Source: Episyrphus balteatus
Lineage: Eukaryota > Arthropoda > Insecta > Diptera > Syrphidae
Assembly: GCF_945859705.1 (NCBI RefSeq)
Contig: NC_079134.1
Location: 159,995,718-160,059,717, forward strand
DNA: 64,000 bases
Direction: 5' to 3'
Shown here: in pieces, positions 1 through 11,300 of the stretch
Numbering within the stretch: position 1 is the stretch's first letter
How the letters are laid out: every line of letters begins with the position of its first letter
Notes under the pieces: generated by a model
What the model was told of the DNA's origin: nothing
Databases searched by the model: none
The model's input: only the letters and a program-made list of their open reading frames with translations
Translations under genes and position numbers: made by a program

Positions 1-468
1 TTTTTATTGATTAATAAATTCTGTGGCTTCAAATCACGATGCAGGACATTGTGGCTATGACAGAATGCCAAACCACGCAACAGTTGTAACATAAAACTCC
101 GACAAACTGACATGTCGATGTCTCCATTCAAACTATCAAAGTATTTCTTCAGATCCTGGTCGCAATGCTCGAAGACTAGAGTTAATTTTCTGTCAGAATG
201 GAGGACATCGTAAAGACGGACAATATTTTTGTGCTTTAATTCCTACCAAAAAAGAATCTCATTAAAATGATGAAGATTTTTATACAAATTAATTCTCAAC
301 TTTAAGGAGACAAATTTCACGCAAAGCTGAACTTGGAACACCTTCGTCGTCTTCATCTAATCGAACTCGCTTCAGAGCGACAATTTCCATAGTTTCACGA
401 TTTCGTCCTTTGAAGACTGTTCCGTAGGTGCCTTCACCGATTTTTTCTAACTTTTCATATTTTTGCAT
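1..468 (-). CDS. Cdk5: Cyclin-dependent kinase 5, N-terminal part (partial at left edge)
   Basis: This is a proline-directed Ser/Thr kinase activated by p35-type partners, acting in neurons and muscle. Two coding exons are visible on the minus strand. Exon 1 runs 468 to 301 (ATG at 468-466, 56 codons). A 58-bp GT-AG intron occupies 300-243. Exon 2 runs from 242 to the window edge (80 codons plus 2 nt). The 136 residues seen include the glycine loop GEGTYG (11-16, with inhibitory T14/Y15), lysine K33 in VALKRV, the C-helix signature PSSALRE (45-51) and the catalytic loop HRDLKPQN (D126). PSSALRE separates Cdk5 from PSTAIRE kinases such as Cdk1 and Cdk2. The frame is intact with no stops. The activation segment and C-lobe lie outside the window. 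It is divergent to Rme-8, with about 4.85 kb between start codons. Confidence 0.95.
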
Positions 469-772
469 TTTTATTTTTATTGTTGATTAATTACTGGAAG
501 TTATGGAGGGTTTTTAGTTTAAGATTTTTCTTTTATTAAATTTTTTTTAATTGGATTTTCGGCAAAATAAAATCTATTTTCAACCACTTGAGTGTGCAAA
601 AAAAAAACAAATTTCTGTTGTAATTTTGTCTGTCAGCTGATTTGTGATGTGCGTGCGCTAGAGATGTGCTGAAGATGAACAAATAAGTAGGTTTGAGAAG
701 TTGTGGCTTGGCAAAACGTTATCGATTTTAATCAAAAAAATAGAGGGTGTCTCAAAAACAAAATTTATTATT
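469..772. other. Cdk5 5' leader and upstream spacer
   Basis: This AT-rich stretch lies upstream of the Cdk5 start codon. It should hold the 5' untranslated region and proximal promoter on the minus strand. I see no convincing TATA box or arthropod initiator. It ends where the repeat block begins. Confidence 0.4.
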
Positions 773-773
773 A

Positions 774-906
774 CAAAAGCAACATTTTTGACAGACAGCT
801 GCCAAAGTATATGTACAGTGGTGCCAAATGTTTGCATGGATTTCAAAAATCTCGATGTCGTTTTTTTGCACAAAATCTATATAGATAAACAAAAAAACAC
901 AGCTAA
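774..906. repeat. Segmental duplication, copy 1, left part
   Basis: This segment is nearly identical to 2066-2200, including ACAGACAGCTGCCAAAG and TTTGCATGGATTTC. In the second copy it runs straight on into the sequence that here lies at 1494-1790. Copy 1 is therefore split by about 590 bp of inserted inverted-repeat DNA. Confidence 0.85.
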
Positions 907-973
907 TAGGTGTGTTTTTTTGTTTATCTATATAGATTTTGTGCAAAAAAACTACATCGAGATTTTTGAAATC
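839..973. repeat. Perfect-looking hairpin, 63-bp arms
   Basis: The left arm at 839-901 is the reverse complement of 911-973 with about two mismatches, around a 9-nt loop. The left arm belongs to the duplicated segment and the right arm does not. The hairpin therefore arose by inverted copying of the end of that segment next to the inserted block. Confidence 0.85.
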
Positions 974-990
974 AAAACAATTTACGTGTT

Positions 991-1140
991 AAAGCCTGGT
1001 ACGCTGCTCGAGCTAAATTTTAGCCGAGATAAAATTCCCATACAAGTTATCGATAATTTGTATGGGATCCATTTTAGCTCGGCTAAAAATTTTCGATAAT
1101 TTATATGGGAGCTAAAATTTAGCGCGAGCAGCGTACCAGT
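991..1140. mobile_element. Palindromic MITE, copy A
   Basis: This is a ~150-bp near-perfect palindrome. It opens with AAGCCTGGTACGCTGCTCG and closes with the complement, except that its last bases are CCAGTACT instead of CCAGGCTT. A central ATCGATAA-containing core is flanked by TTTTAGC motifs. It has no coding capacity. It is the first of three copies inserted end to end. Confidence 0.8.
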
Positions 1141-1143
1141 ACT

Positions 1144-1291
1144 AAGCCTGGTACGCTGCTCGCGCTAAATTTTAGCTCCCATACAAATTATCGAAAATTT
1201 TTAGCCGAGAATGGATCCCATACAAGTTATCGATAACTTGTATGGGAATTTTATCTCAGCTAAAATTTAGCGCGAGCAGCGTACCAGGCTT
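1144..1291. mobile_element. Palindromic MITE, copy B
   Basis: This belongs to the same family as copy A, with both terminal octamers intact (AAGCCTGG and CCAGGCTT). It abuts copies A and C with only a few bases between. Confidence 0.85.
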
Positions 1292-1293
1292 CA

Positions 1294-1445
1294 AGCCTGG
1301 TACGCTGCTCGCGCTAAATTTTAGCTCCCATACAAATTATCGAAAATTTTTAGCCGAGATAAAATGGATCCCATACAAGTTATCGATAACTTGTATAGGA
1401 ATTTTATCTGAGCTAAAATTTAGCTCGAGCAGCGTACCAGGCTTT
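1294..1445. mobile_element. Palindromic MITE, copy C
   Basis: This is the third consecutive member, with both termini intact. Its left flank reads TCA and its right flank TTA. This agrees with insertion at T-N-A trinucleotides but does not prove a duplication here. Confidence 0.85.
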
Positions 1446-1493
1446 AAAAACAACAAAAACTTTATCTGTATAGATTTTTGAAAAATCCAGATA

Positions 1494-1790
1494 ATTATCC
1501 AGATTTTACTTTCTCTCGATAAAAACAGTAGTGCCAAGGTAGTTTAATTGTTGTGTTCATACAGAAATATCTGAAAATATTAACAAAAAAAAAAAAAAGC
1601 GGAGAAAACGAGGTTTGGAAAAAACTCTCATAGAAAAAAATAATCAAAAATTTGTTTGACATGGTTGCATTGAAATGTTAATATCTCGAGATATACGCAA
1701 TGCACTTTTCAGATAAAAGTCTTAAATGGATCCTTATAAGATTGTTGAACAGATATGTATATAAAATTACCAAAGTTTTTTCGAAAAATT
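1494..1790. repeat. Segmental duplication, copy 1, right part
   Basis: This matches 2201-2482 closely, through TTACTTTCTCTCGATAAAAA and GACATGGTTGCATTGAAATG. It differs mainly in an A-run length and a few substitutions. It continues past the point where copy 2 is cut by MITE copy D. Confidence 0.85.
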
Positions 1791-2065
1791 AGAAATAAAA
1801 ATAAAAAAGTTTTTACATTAGATTTTTTAAAAATCGACAAAAAATTCAATATGGCTACCTTAAAACGCTTATAACACAAGAACGACGCAACTAATGTTAA
1901 TGGTCATGGTCTTAAAATGTAGCTAAGAATATACAGATAATTTTTGGTTGTTTTGTGAAAAAATTTTTTTTGAATCCAGCATGGATGCCATGGCCATATG
2001 AAAATTTTTGTTTGCATCCAACATGGATGAAATGGCCTTTCCACTTCGGAGTTAAAAAATAAAAA

Positions 2066-2482
2066 AACAAAAGCAACATTTTTGACAGACAGCTGCCAAA
2101 GCATATGTACAGTGGTGCCAAATGTTTGCATGGATTTCAAAAATCTCGATGTCGTTTTTTTGCACAAAATCTATATAGATAAACAAAAAAACACAGCTAA
2201 TTATCCAGATTTTACTTTCTCTCGATAAAAACAGTAGTGCCAAGGTAGTTTAATTGTTGTGTTCATACAGAAATATCTGAAAATATTAACAAAAAAAAGC
2301 GAGGTTTGAAAAAAACTCTCATAGAAAAAAATAATCAAAAATTTGTTTGACATGGTTGCATTGAAATGTTAATATCTCGAGATATACGCAATGCACTTTT
2401 CAGATAAAAGTCTTAAATGGATCCTGATAAGATTGTTGAACAGATATGTATATAAAATTACCAAAGTTTTTTTGAAAAATTA
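2066..2482. repeat. Segmental duplication, copy 2 (uninterrupted)
   Basis: This is a contiguous version of the sequence split between 774-906 and 1494-1790, so it shows the pre-insertion state of copy 1. It is truncated on the right by MITE copy D. Confidence 0.85.
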
Positions 2483-2634
2483 AGCCTGGTACGCTGCTCG
2501 CGCTAAATTTTAGCTCCCATACAAATTATCGAAAAATTTTAGCTGAGTTAAAATGGATCCCATACAAATTATCGATAACTTGTATGGGAATTTTATCTTG
2601 GCTAAAATTTAGCTCGAACAGCGTACCAGGCTTA
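2482..2634. mobile_element. Palindromic MITE, copy D
   Basis: This has the same 150-bp palindrome and terminal octamers as copies A-C. It sits at a TTA in segmental copy 2. A partial end of the family (AAGCCTGG followed by unrelated sequence) directly follows at 2635. Confidence 0.85.
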
Positions 2635-2734
2635 AAGCCTGGATAAATTTAAACCCATTCTATTCACCACGCTAGTGTCAAAATTTAACAAAACGTCAAA
2701 TTTTAACCAACATTTTAAAGCAATTCGCACACGG

Positions 2735-3351
2735 CTTTAACCAGTCAAGCCTGGTACGCTGCTCGCGCTAAATTTTAGCTCCCATACAAATTATCGAAAA
2801 TTTTTAGCCGAGATAAAATGGATCCCATACAAATTATCGATAACTTGTATGGGAATTTTATCTCGGCTAAAATTTAGCGCGAACAGCGTACCAGGCTTCA
2901 GGTTGTATGCAAGAGGGATAAGGATTTTCCTCTTTTTGAATTTTGTTCCTAGAAAATGTAAATTGGAACGTGATTGGGCACAACATTGGGGCCTGGCTAC
3001 ACCATGGTATAAAAAGAGAAATTATGATCATTAGAAAAAACTCAGTATCGAGAACTGTCAAAACTTATGGCTACTTAAGGTTTTGACAGCCCAGCCCAGC
3101 CCAGCCCATTGAAATTGTTGTTGTAAACAAATTTGTCTTGGAAGTTGTTGTTGCTTTTGACTTTGCCAAATGCCAAACGTCAAAACCTTATTACCCCATT
3201 TTGTAAGATGGCGGCTCTAATGATCATACCTTGTCTTTTTATACCATGTGGCTACGCAGTGTTGTGCCCAATCACGTTCCGATTCACATTTTTTAGGAAC
3301 AAACGTCAAATCGAGGAACATCCTCACCCCTCTTGCCTACAACCTGACTGG
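2735..3351. repeat. Large imperfect inverted repeat enclosing MITE E
   Basis: Sequence at about 2899-3035 (through GATTGGGCACAACA, TGGTATAAAAAGA and GATCATTAG) is the reverse complement of about 3208-3345. MITE E interrupts only the left arm. The spacer at 3036-3207 contains four tandem CCCAG units near 3089 and matched GACAG/CTGTC sequence. Confidence 0.75.
2747..2898. mobile_element. Palindromic MITE, copy E, with 3-bp target duplication
   Basis: This is an intact member. The inverted arm at 3208-3351 preserves the empty site (CCAGTCAGGTTG read on the minus strand). Here the site reads CCAGTCA, element, TCAGGTTG. The insertion therefore duplicated TCA. A 3-bp T-N-A duplication with long palindromic ends resembles PIF/Harbinger-type non-autonomous elements; the family assignment is inference. 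Confidence 0.8.
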
Positions 3352-3465
3352 TTAGGCAACTAAAAAATCACCGTGTAGCCCGGCACTTGTGTAGCCACGG
3401 CCTACCAGCAATAATAAAAAAAAGAATAATCTTCGACATTTTAAAAATTTTCTAATAGTAGTTAC

Positions 3466-4490
3466 CCAGCAAACGCAGAACTACAGAAAAAACCGGTGAA
3501 ATATGTACGTAAAAGAAGTACTTCTTTTCCACTGAAAAAAGATAGGAGCTCGGGAAAAAACTCAGTTATATACTTTCTGTATATAAGAATACGTGAAGCA
3601 GCTATCTCTTTCTTGCATGCAAGATGAAATAAATTTCCCCTCCATTAATAGTACAGACAAATGTACTTCAAAAGTGCATCAGCGAAGCACTTCTGGAAGT
3701 GGTTCCGATGTACATTTTCCAGTACTTTTTTACCTAAAGAAAAAGCTCTGAAACTTGTACTTTTAAAGTACTTATTTGGAGCACTTTCATGGGTTTATAT
3801 CCGTACTGCTAAAATCCATAAAAAAATAAATAAAAAAATCTTCAAAACAAACAAACAATTCTTTTTAACAACTATTATTTAATATTTTTTTGGAAAAACA
3901 CAAAATAGTTTTTTTTAAAAACAAAATACATAAAAAAAAGATCCTTGGGCACGCGACTGCGTGGCCTGGCCAGTTGAGAAAAATGAAAAAGAAAAAAATA
4001 CTCTGCAGTCTGCACTTTGGTGGTAGTTTTTGTATCTTGTGTATTTGTATTTATGTGGCGTGCTGAAGAATTTGTGCGGTAGATTGTTTTTTTTTAGAAA
4101 ATAGTTTTCACAAATAACACTGAGAAGATTATTTATTTTTTTAAGTTAAATTGTTCTATTTATCTATCAAATGGAGCACAGAAATGTTTTTTTTCTTAAC
4201 AAATATGTTGCTGCGGCTATCAAGGTTTCACTAGAAAATATAAAATGCACGAAAAGTCAAATCAATGGCGCGCCGCCATTACCAAAGAGACAAAACTTTG
4301 TGCATTGCATAAATCGCGCTCTTTTCCTCCCATTTACCAAAGAGTTTATTTTTTTCAGGAGAAACAAAACTACAATACTTTGAGGGGAGAGATTTTGGTA
4401 AATAAGGAAACACATACACCTACAAAGTATAGACTTTGTTGGTGGTTGTAATTTCCCCTAAACTACTGAGGTTTGGTTTGCAGGGTAGTA
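3466..4490. mobile_element. Possible TIR element in the Cdk5/Rme-8 spacer
   Basis: The left end, TTACCCAGCAAACG near 3472, is roughly inverted at the right end as GGTTTGCAGGGTAGT near 4470. The interior is AT-rich, with repeated AAGTACTT-type palindromes at 3515-3780, and has no credible coding sequence. The boundary evidence is weak, so the element may be older or composite. Confidence 0.35.
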
Positions 4491-5320
4491 CCGATCCTTA
4501 ACACTATACATTTTATCGATAGCTCTTATCTACTTCGATAACAAAAACAAAATCCAACTCATCACTATAAACCATCGCAATTTTTTTTTTTTTCTGATGC
4601 CCACCAAATGTCATTTTTTTTTCTTCTGATGAGTGCAATTTTTTTTTGTTGTGACTTTCTCAAATGATTTTCTGTGTAGTGGACGACAAAAAAATATCCA
4701 ATAAGATTAAATTATAATCAAATTTCTTACATAAATTTATTAAAATCATCAAATATAACATTTGTTAAATGTAAATAACAATTTGCATTGTTGAATTTTA
4801 TCCAAAAACATAGTCAATTTATCAATTGAAAAAAAATCTTGTCGGTTCTCCTCAATTCGGTATTTTTTTCAGTCGTGACGTTTCCTCCCCTTTTTTTTCT
4901 GATTTCGTTGTATTTTTTTTTCTTGTTCACCGTTTTTCAGAGGAGATTTCTTTCATTTTTTGCAACAACAAAGAAGAAGCGCTCATCAAAAAAAAAAAAA
5001 AAATTGATGGTGCCATTCGGGAGCCTCTATTAATCATCTCTTTCAATTATTTTTGAACAATAAATTCTTTTGAAAATATTTTTGTTTAATCATAAAGTGA
5101 AGAAATCACACAATTTTCTGTGTGGTTATCATTATCAACACGAAAAAAACGAAGACACAGATTGTTGATTTTGTCTTGATCTTTTTTTTTGTGTGAAGAA
5201 GAACGCAAAGCGAACGTGGGTCTCTTTTTTGGGTGGTGGTATATTCAATTTAATCGAGTCGACAAGTTCTATGTTGCCAACAAAATTTGCGATTAGCAAA
5301 ACCGTACAGGAACTAACAAA
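4491..5320 (+). other. Rme-8 upstream region and 5' leader
   Basis: This is an AT-rich spacer with several T-runs. A TCAGTC initiator-like match at 4869-4874 sits after a pyrimidine tract and could instead be a 3' splice site of a 5' UTR intron. The start codon context is AACAAAATGG, a good fly translation start. The transcription start is not determined. Confidence 0.4.
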
Positions 5321-8300
5321 ATGGTTCCATTGAAAGACAACATCGATTTGGAGTGTTTTTTGGTAACAAAACACTCGTGGAAAGGCAAATACAAACGTAT
5401 TTTGTCCATTGGAACTGCTGGTGTCTCCACTTACAATCCGGACAAGTTTGATTTGACCAATCGTTGGTCATATTCTGATATTGTTGCTGCAGTTCCCAAT
5501 AAAGCATCAAGTGTAAGTGTTTATCTAGTTTGTTGTTTTGTTTCAGTTAGAGTTATGATAAGCTATTATTTGTTGTTTTTCTAGATACCCAATGAATTTG
5601 TGTTGACAATAAAGAAAGATAAAAAGCTTGACACAATTAAACTATCATCAGAATATAGGAATGATATTTTGAGTTCAATATTGAAAAATTACAAGGAATT
5701 TGCTGAAAAGCCAAAAAATGTTCAAGTAAGCATCTTCTCTCCCCGACTACTACTATAGTCCAGTCAAATTAGATTAAAAATAAAGCAAACAGACAAATTA
5801 ATTAGGTAAGCGGTGAATATTGGTGGAGACCTATAAATTAAGGGATACTTTTGAACATAGTAAAAGTTCTGGGCCCTATTTCACCAACTACAAGTTACAA
5901 GCAGAAATTTGTAACTTGTAGATCACAAGTACAAAGGAGACTGGGCACTTTTGTATGGGACGTGGCCCATCGGTGTAACACATTGTGACATACATCAAAT
6001 GAAAGGTCTTGATGAGTGTATTATTTTTTTATATGGTCAAAAGTGCAGTGATGCATTTTTTGTTCAAAAATGTATGTAATAAAATTCAGAAAAGTATACA
6101 TTTCGACTAGATGGTCGATTAACTTGAATCAAAAACATTATAATAGCGGTGTTTTCACCCATGACCCAATGCATTTTTCGGTTTTTAGAACACATTTGGA
6201 CGTGACTCATTAGTGTAACACATTGAGACATATGTACATCAGATGAAAGATCTCAATGAGCGTATTATTTCTTTGTATGGACAAAAGACTCTATCTCGTG
6301 CAGGGAAAGTGCAGTGGTGCATTTTATGTTCAAAAATGTATTCAAGGTTATTTTACATGTTTGTGTTTTTAGAACAAAAAAAGGTGAAGAAAAGACTAAA
6401 TCCATGCCGTTTAAATTCATAATACCTACCAACATTTTATTAGTAATAAAACTTATAGTTTGAGTTGCATTTTTGAAAAATTAGTCACAACCTTTGTATA
6501 TTTAAATTATTTTAAAACCAAACAAGGTAGTTTCGCACACGACTTCAAAGTACTGAAAATCATATAATTACTCAAACATTTTTTGTTATTGCATTTCATA
6601 AATCCATAAAAACAGATTAATGGATTTTTTTTTTGAAAATGAAAGCAGTTGATGGATTAGTCCAATAGAACATCGTTATTATAATGTTTTTGAATCAAGT
6701 CAATTGAGCATCTAGGCAAAATGTATGCTTTTCTGAATTTTATTAGATAATGCACTTTCCCTGCACGAGATACAGACTTTTGCCCATATAAAAAAATAAA
6801 ACACTCATCGAGACCTTTTATTTGATGTATGTCTCAATGTGTTACACCAATGGGCCAAAATGCCCAGTCTCCTTTGTACAATGGAATTCTGTTTCACAAA
6901 GTACAAATAAGTAATTCACAAATTTGTGATTGCTGAAAAATAAAAGTTAGTAGTAACTTTTAAAAACCACAAGTTTGTAGAATTACCGTTTCACCAATTA
7001 GGTATATTTTTTTCTTGTAAACAACAAGTTTTTCTAACAAACTTGTAAAACTCGTTATAGTCTTAGCGGTGACCATCAAGTTACTTAACTCATAAGAATA
7101 GATGTTAATATTAGTTTAAAATGAAAGATAAGTTGGTAGAATTTGAACAAATAGGATTGCCACTTTTCAAACTGGAGCTCTTATGTGGCAATTCTATTTT
7201 AAACGAAAAATTGTCAAATAACTAATGTCGTTTTCGATTGGCAGTCCGGAATCATTCATAAGCCTTCTGAAAAAAAAAAAATTAATGCAAAATGCAAAAT
7301 TTGTCCATACATAAGTTATTTCAACTATACTTTTCAATCTTATGTAAGACCAAATAGTCAAAATTGTAAGAAATTCGACGAATATTAGAAAAAAAAAATA
7401 TTCAATGCAGAAAATTTTTTATTCGCATATAATTTTTTTTAATGCAAAAACTTTTATTTGCAATAAATGTTAATTTTTTTAAAATTTCAAATGCATTTTT
7501 TTCACATATACATACAGCCTTTCTAAATATAATAATCACTCGCTGTTCTTATATTCGTTCGAGCTTGAAAACGGAAACGAAAATTGAATCCGTACGGATT
7601 GAAAACGGTTGTTCTGATTTTCATTCGACTTTGCTACCCGTAATGAAAATGGCAAACAATTGTAGGATTGTAGCAGGCCCGTTCGTTTTTCGAAACACCT
7701 ATGAATTCGACAAAATATGTTCGAATACGGAATTTAGAACAGCTAAAATTTGAAAACGGGAGAAAATAGAATTCAAACGGAAATCAGAACAGCTGTGAAT
7801 TAGGGCCTTCGGCGTAGGGCCATTTTAAACACACTAATCACTCTAAATACAGTTTTTACAAATTTGTATCAAAAATGACATACGTCTTGACTCTTGTAGA
7901 AAATTTTCACAAATAAATAGAAACTTGTAATTTTTTTTGTTTGGTGAAACAGAACCCCACAAGAAACTTGAAAGCTCACAAATTTGTTACTTGTAAAATA
8001 CAAGTTTCGGTGAAACAGAAAATGGATTTTTTCACAAATTTAATATTGTAGTTTACAAGTACAATTTTGCAATCACAAAAAACTTGCTAATCCCTTTGAC
8101 ATTTCAAAAAGTCAATGTTCTTACCCCAATACCGCAAAAGAAGTAAAACTTCAAAAACTGGCTTGACGCCTCCTTTTTGTCAATATTGCCGATCCGGACC
8201 TGGAGGTAGAGGTCAGGATTCTTACTATGTTCAATAATATGCCTTAATTTAGGTCTCCACGAATTTTCAGCTTTTACCTAATTATTTAAGCTATTTTTGC

Positions 8301-11300
8301 TAATTTGACTGGACTACACCTACTTGGGGAGAGAGAGAGAAATTATTTATATTTTTGATTATTTATTTATTCAATTTTTTCATCTGTTGCAGAGATTCCA
8401 AGCATACAAGTATCATTGGTCAGGTATTAGTTTGCCGGCAATGTTGGAAGTTACGCCATGTTCGTTGGATCAATTGGACCCAACGACCAATGAAGTATTG
8501 GCAAGCTATATGTACAAAGACATTGAGGGAATCATAGGTACAAAGTGTTTTGTTGATGTTTATAGGATTCATTTTCTCATGTTGCTTTTTTTTATGTTTG
8601 TTTGTTGTTTTTTTTTTTTTAATTCTTTTGGAAACTAAGAATGATTAAGATTAGTGGTGAATGAGTAGGAAGAAGAAGTAAGGGAAAGTATAACTAACTA
8701 CGCACGGAATAGAAGATAGAACTTCTATATATTTTTTTAGGTTATTTTTTTTTAGAATGAGTCATTTTAGTAATCTCTTGAATTCTTACAAATTGGATTA
8801 GGTTTGTTGGAAACTAATCGTTTTTGTTTGTTATACATGGTCTCGCAAAGTATGCTTTGATAGGTTTTGTATTTAATTTGTTGCAAAGATAAATAATATG
8901 AGGTTTTGTATTTTGTTTTTGCGTTAGGTTAATCTCAATGCATCTAGTGGTTTGTTTTTGTATTGAAAACAAAATATTTACTTTTTGATTCGAGAGATGG
9001 TATCAATTTTAGGGATCGAATTACGGCACACGACTACGATTAACGTTAACGTTTGATCGTAAACGTGTGTCGTAAGTTAATCGTAATTTGGCTGTTTTTT
9101 GAAAGACAGTAAAAAAGGCTACGTAATGAAAATACTAGTAGTCTAGTCCTATTCATATGAAGCTCTTTTGTGGTATCACAATGGACCCATTTATGGCTAA
9201 GTGAGTCGAATCTTCGCTCCACAGCCACTTTAACCTAACCTACTTTTGGCAGTCATTAGTACTTATTTGTTCTAAATTCACAACACAATTCAATGACATA
9301 AATCCATTTTTAATGTTTGCTTGGAAATATGTATAGCTAGACAGGGTTTAGTTTAGAACTTCCGTTGCGTCCGTCATATCCTTAACAAACAATTTCGTTA
9401 TTAAAAAACGAGTTTGGGTTACAAAAATCAATCAAATTCAAAAATTGCGGGTGTGCCGCCCTTCTTCTCCAAAACTGTTAAAAAGAAAGACATAGAATCA
9501 AGCACTAAAAGAAAATTAAAATAGCTTCATATGATGTCTCTGAACTTTTTATTCTAGATCACGTCATAACTTGTAAAGCATTAAAACTTGAACTTTCCGG
9601 TATTTTTTCAAATTTAAGTAAAGATATTTTGTGTTGTTAAAATTACCTTCAAACATGCAAAACAATGCCAAGTACCCTAACAAAGTAAAAAAAAAATCCT
9701 CTTTGTTTACTGAATTGATATTACTTAATATGAAATCCTGCCTTATATTTACGGAAATTCCAAAGGAAATTTCTGTTTTGAATTATGTTTTTGGTTGTCA
9801 TAAAAAATAACATGCACGATAAGATCATAAGCAATTTTAAATTAGTTTACTTGAGGATTATAAGAACTGTCTATATAAAAAAATTTAAATACATATGGTT
9901 GACATACGGGAAGTGTATATATGTATAAGAGACACATTTTTTTTAACGAAAACACCATTTATTTGGGGTTTGAGTTTTATTAAGAAAAACTAAAAATGCA
10001 GTTTTGTTCGAATTACTTTGAATTTCATGTATGCAAAGTGTGCCGTTTTCCAGAAAATTGCAATACCTTGAAAATGTTGTATGGGAGCTACACGTTCTAA
10101 GCGAGATATAAAAAGAAAAAAATAAACTTAAAATTATTACAAAAATCATCTGCACCAAGTTTGAAGAAAATCCGCCCAACTTTTTAAGCAGTGGGAAAAC
10201 CAGTGGAAAAACCATAATCGTAATATTTTTGAAATGGAACTTGACTATAGAGCAAGCAAAAATAAAATGAAAGAACAAAAATTAAAGTCAAATAAATTCA
10301 ATTAAAAAATTTAACACTTCGCTATGCTAACCGTTGACCTGCATGCATGACGCAACCATACAACAAAAGAAACAATATCGAGTCAGATAAAAGAATTCAA
10401 AAAATTTCGTTCATCTGACTCGAATCATTGTAAAATAAAAAAACAATTTAAACAATGAATATTAACATTTATTTACATCTTCTTCGATCAGTTTTATACG
10501 GTTTTAAATTACTACCTAAATATTTTGTGAACGAGAAACTTAAACTGCAAAATGTATTTAAATCTTCTCTGGTGCCATTGCATGCTTTTTTTTAGTTTAA
10601 ATACAAAACTGCATTTAAATAATTAAGGTAATAAGATTGGACATAATTTGATGAAGATTTTAATTAACATTTTCCAAAAATTTAATTGATTTCAACTCGT
10701 TGCACAACAAAATAATTATTTTCAGTTTAAAATGCACCTAGAGAATAGAAGATAATTATTTTAGATATCTCAATTAGGGCCAATTTTTCAATAGTCAGAT
10801 AAACTTCAGATAGAGCTTATTCCTAGGAGTAAAAGTTTTTTTTATACTGACATTTATTCTTCTGATAGTCTAACTGATGATTGAAAAATCAGGGCTTAGT
10901 GAAATAAACGAAGTCAAAAACAAATTTCAAAAAAAATCCATATTTTTTAACTAGTCGTATATGGATGGTACCGGCTTGTTTCAAGCGAGAAGAGATCGTA
11001 TTTTATTTGTTATTTAAAACTAACAATAGTTCAGGGACTTCAAAACAGCAACCTATAGATCTCTGTGTCGCTGTGGATCTCTGTATCTCTCGAATTAGAA
11101 CACAAATTTTCATAAGCCAAAAAGTGTTGGGGATTTTATAAGTTAAGTTGAAAAGTGCACACAAGCACTTTTATAATTTCTTTTATAAAGGATGTGTTTT
11201 ATAAAAACTAGTTCAATGAAAAGTCATTAATTTGACTTTTTTGAATTTTTTTTTGTGATTGTTTGTTACAAAACCCCTTTTTGAAAAATGTTAGTTTGAT

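Noticed and set aside
701..1099. A 132-codon plus-strand open frame across the first repeat block.
   Set aside because: It runs through the hairpin and MITE A, its peptide simply mirrors the inverted repeats, and similar frames appear on the opposite strand.
1337..1537. Short open frames repeated in the MITE copies (peptides containing PGTLLxLNFS).
   Set aside because: The same peptide arises from every palindromic copy on either strand; it is a by-product of the TIR sequence, not a gene.
469..5320. A shared bidirectional promoter for Cdk5 and Rme-8.
   Set aside because: The start codons are about 4.85 kb apart and the spacer is filled with repeats, so independent promoters are more likely.
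8324..8638. A 104-codon frame starting upstream of Rme-8 exon 3.
   Set aside because: Only 8393-8537 is coding; the ATG and the tail lie in introns bordered by a clear acceptor and donor.
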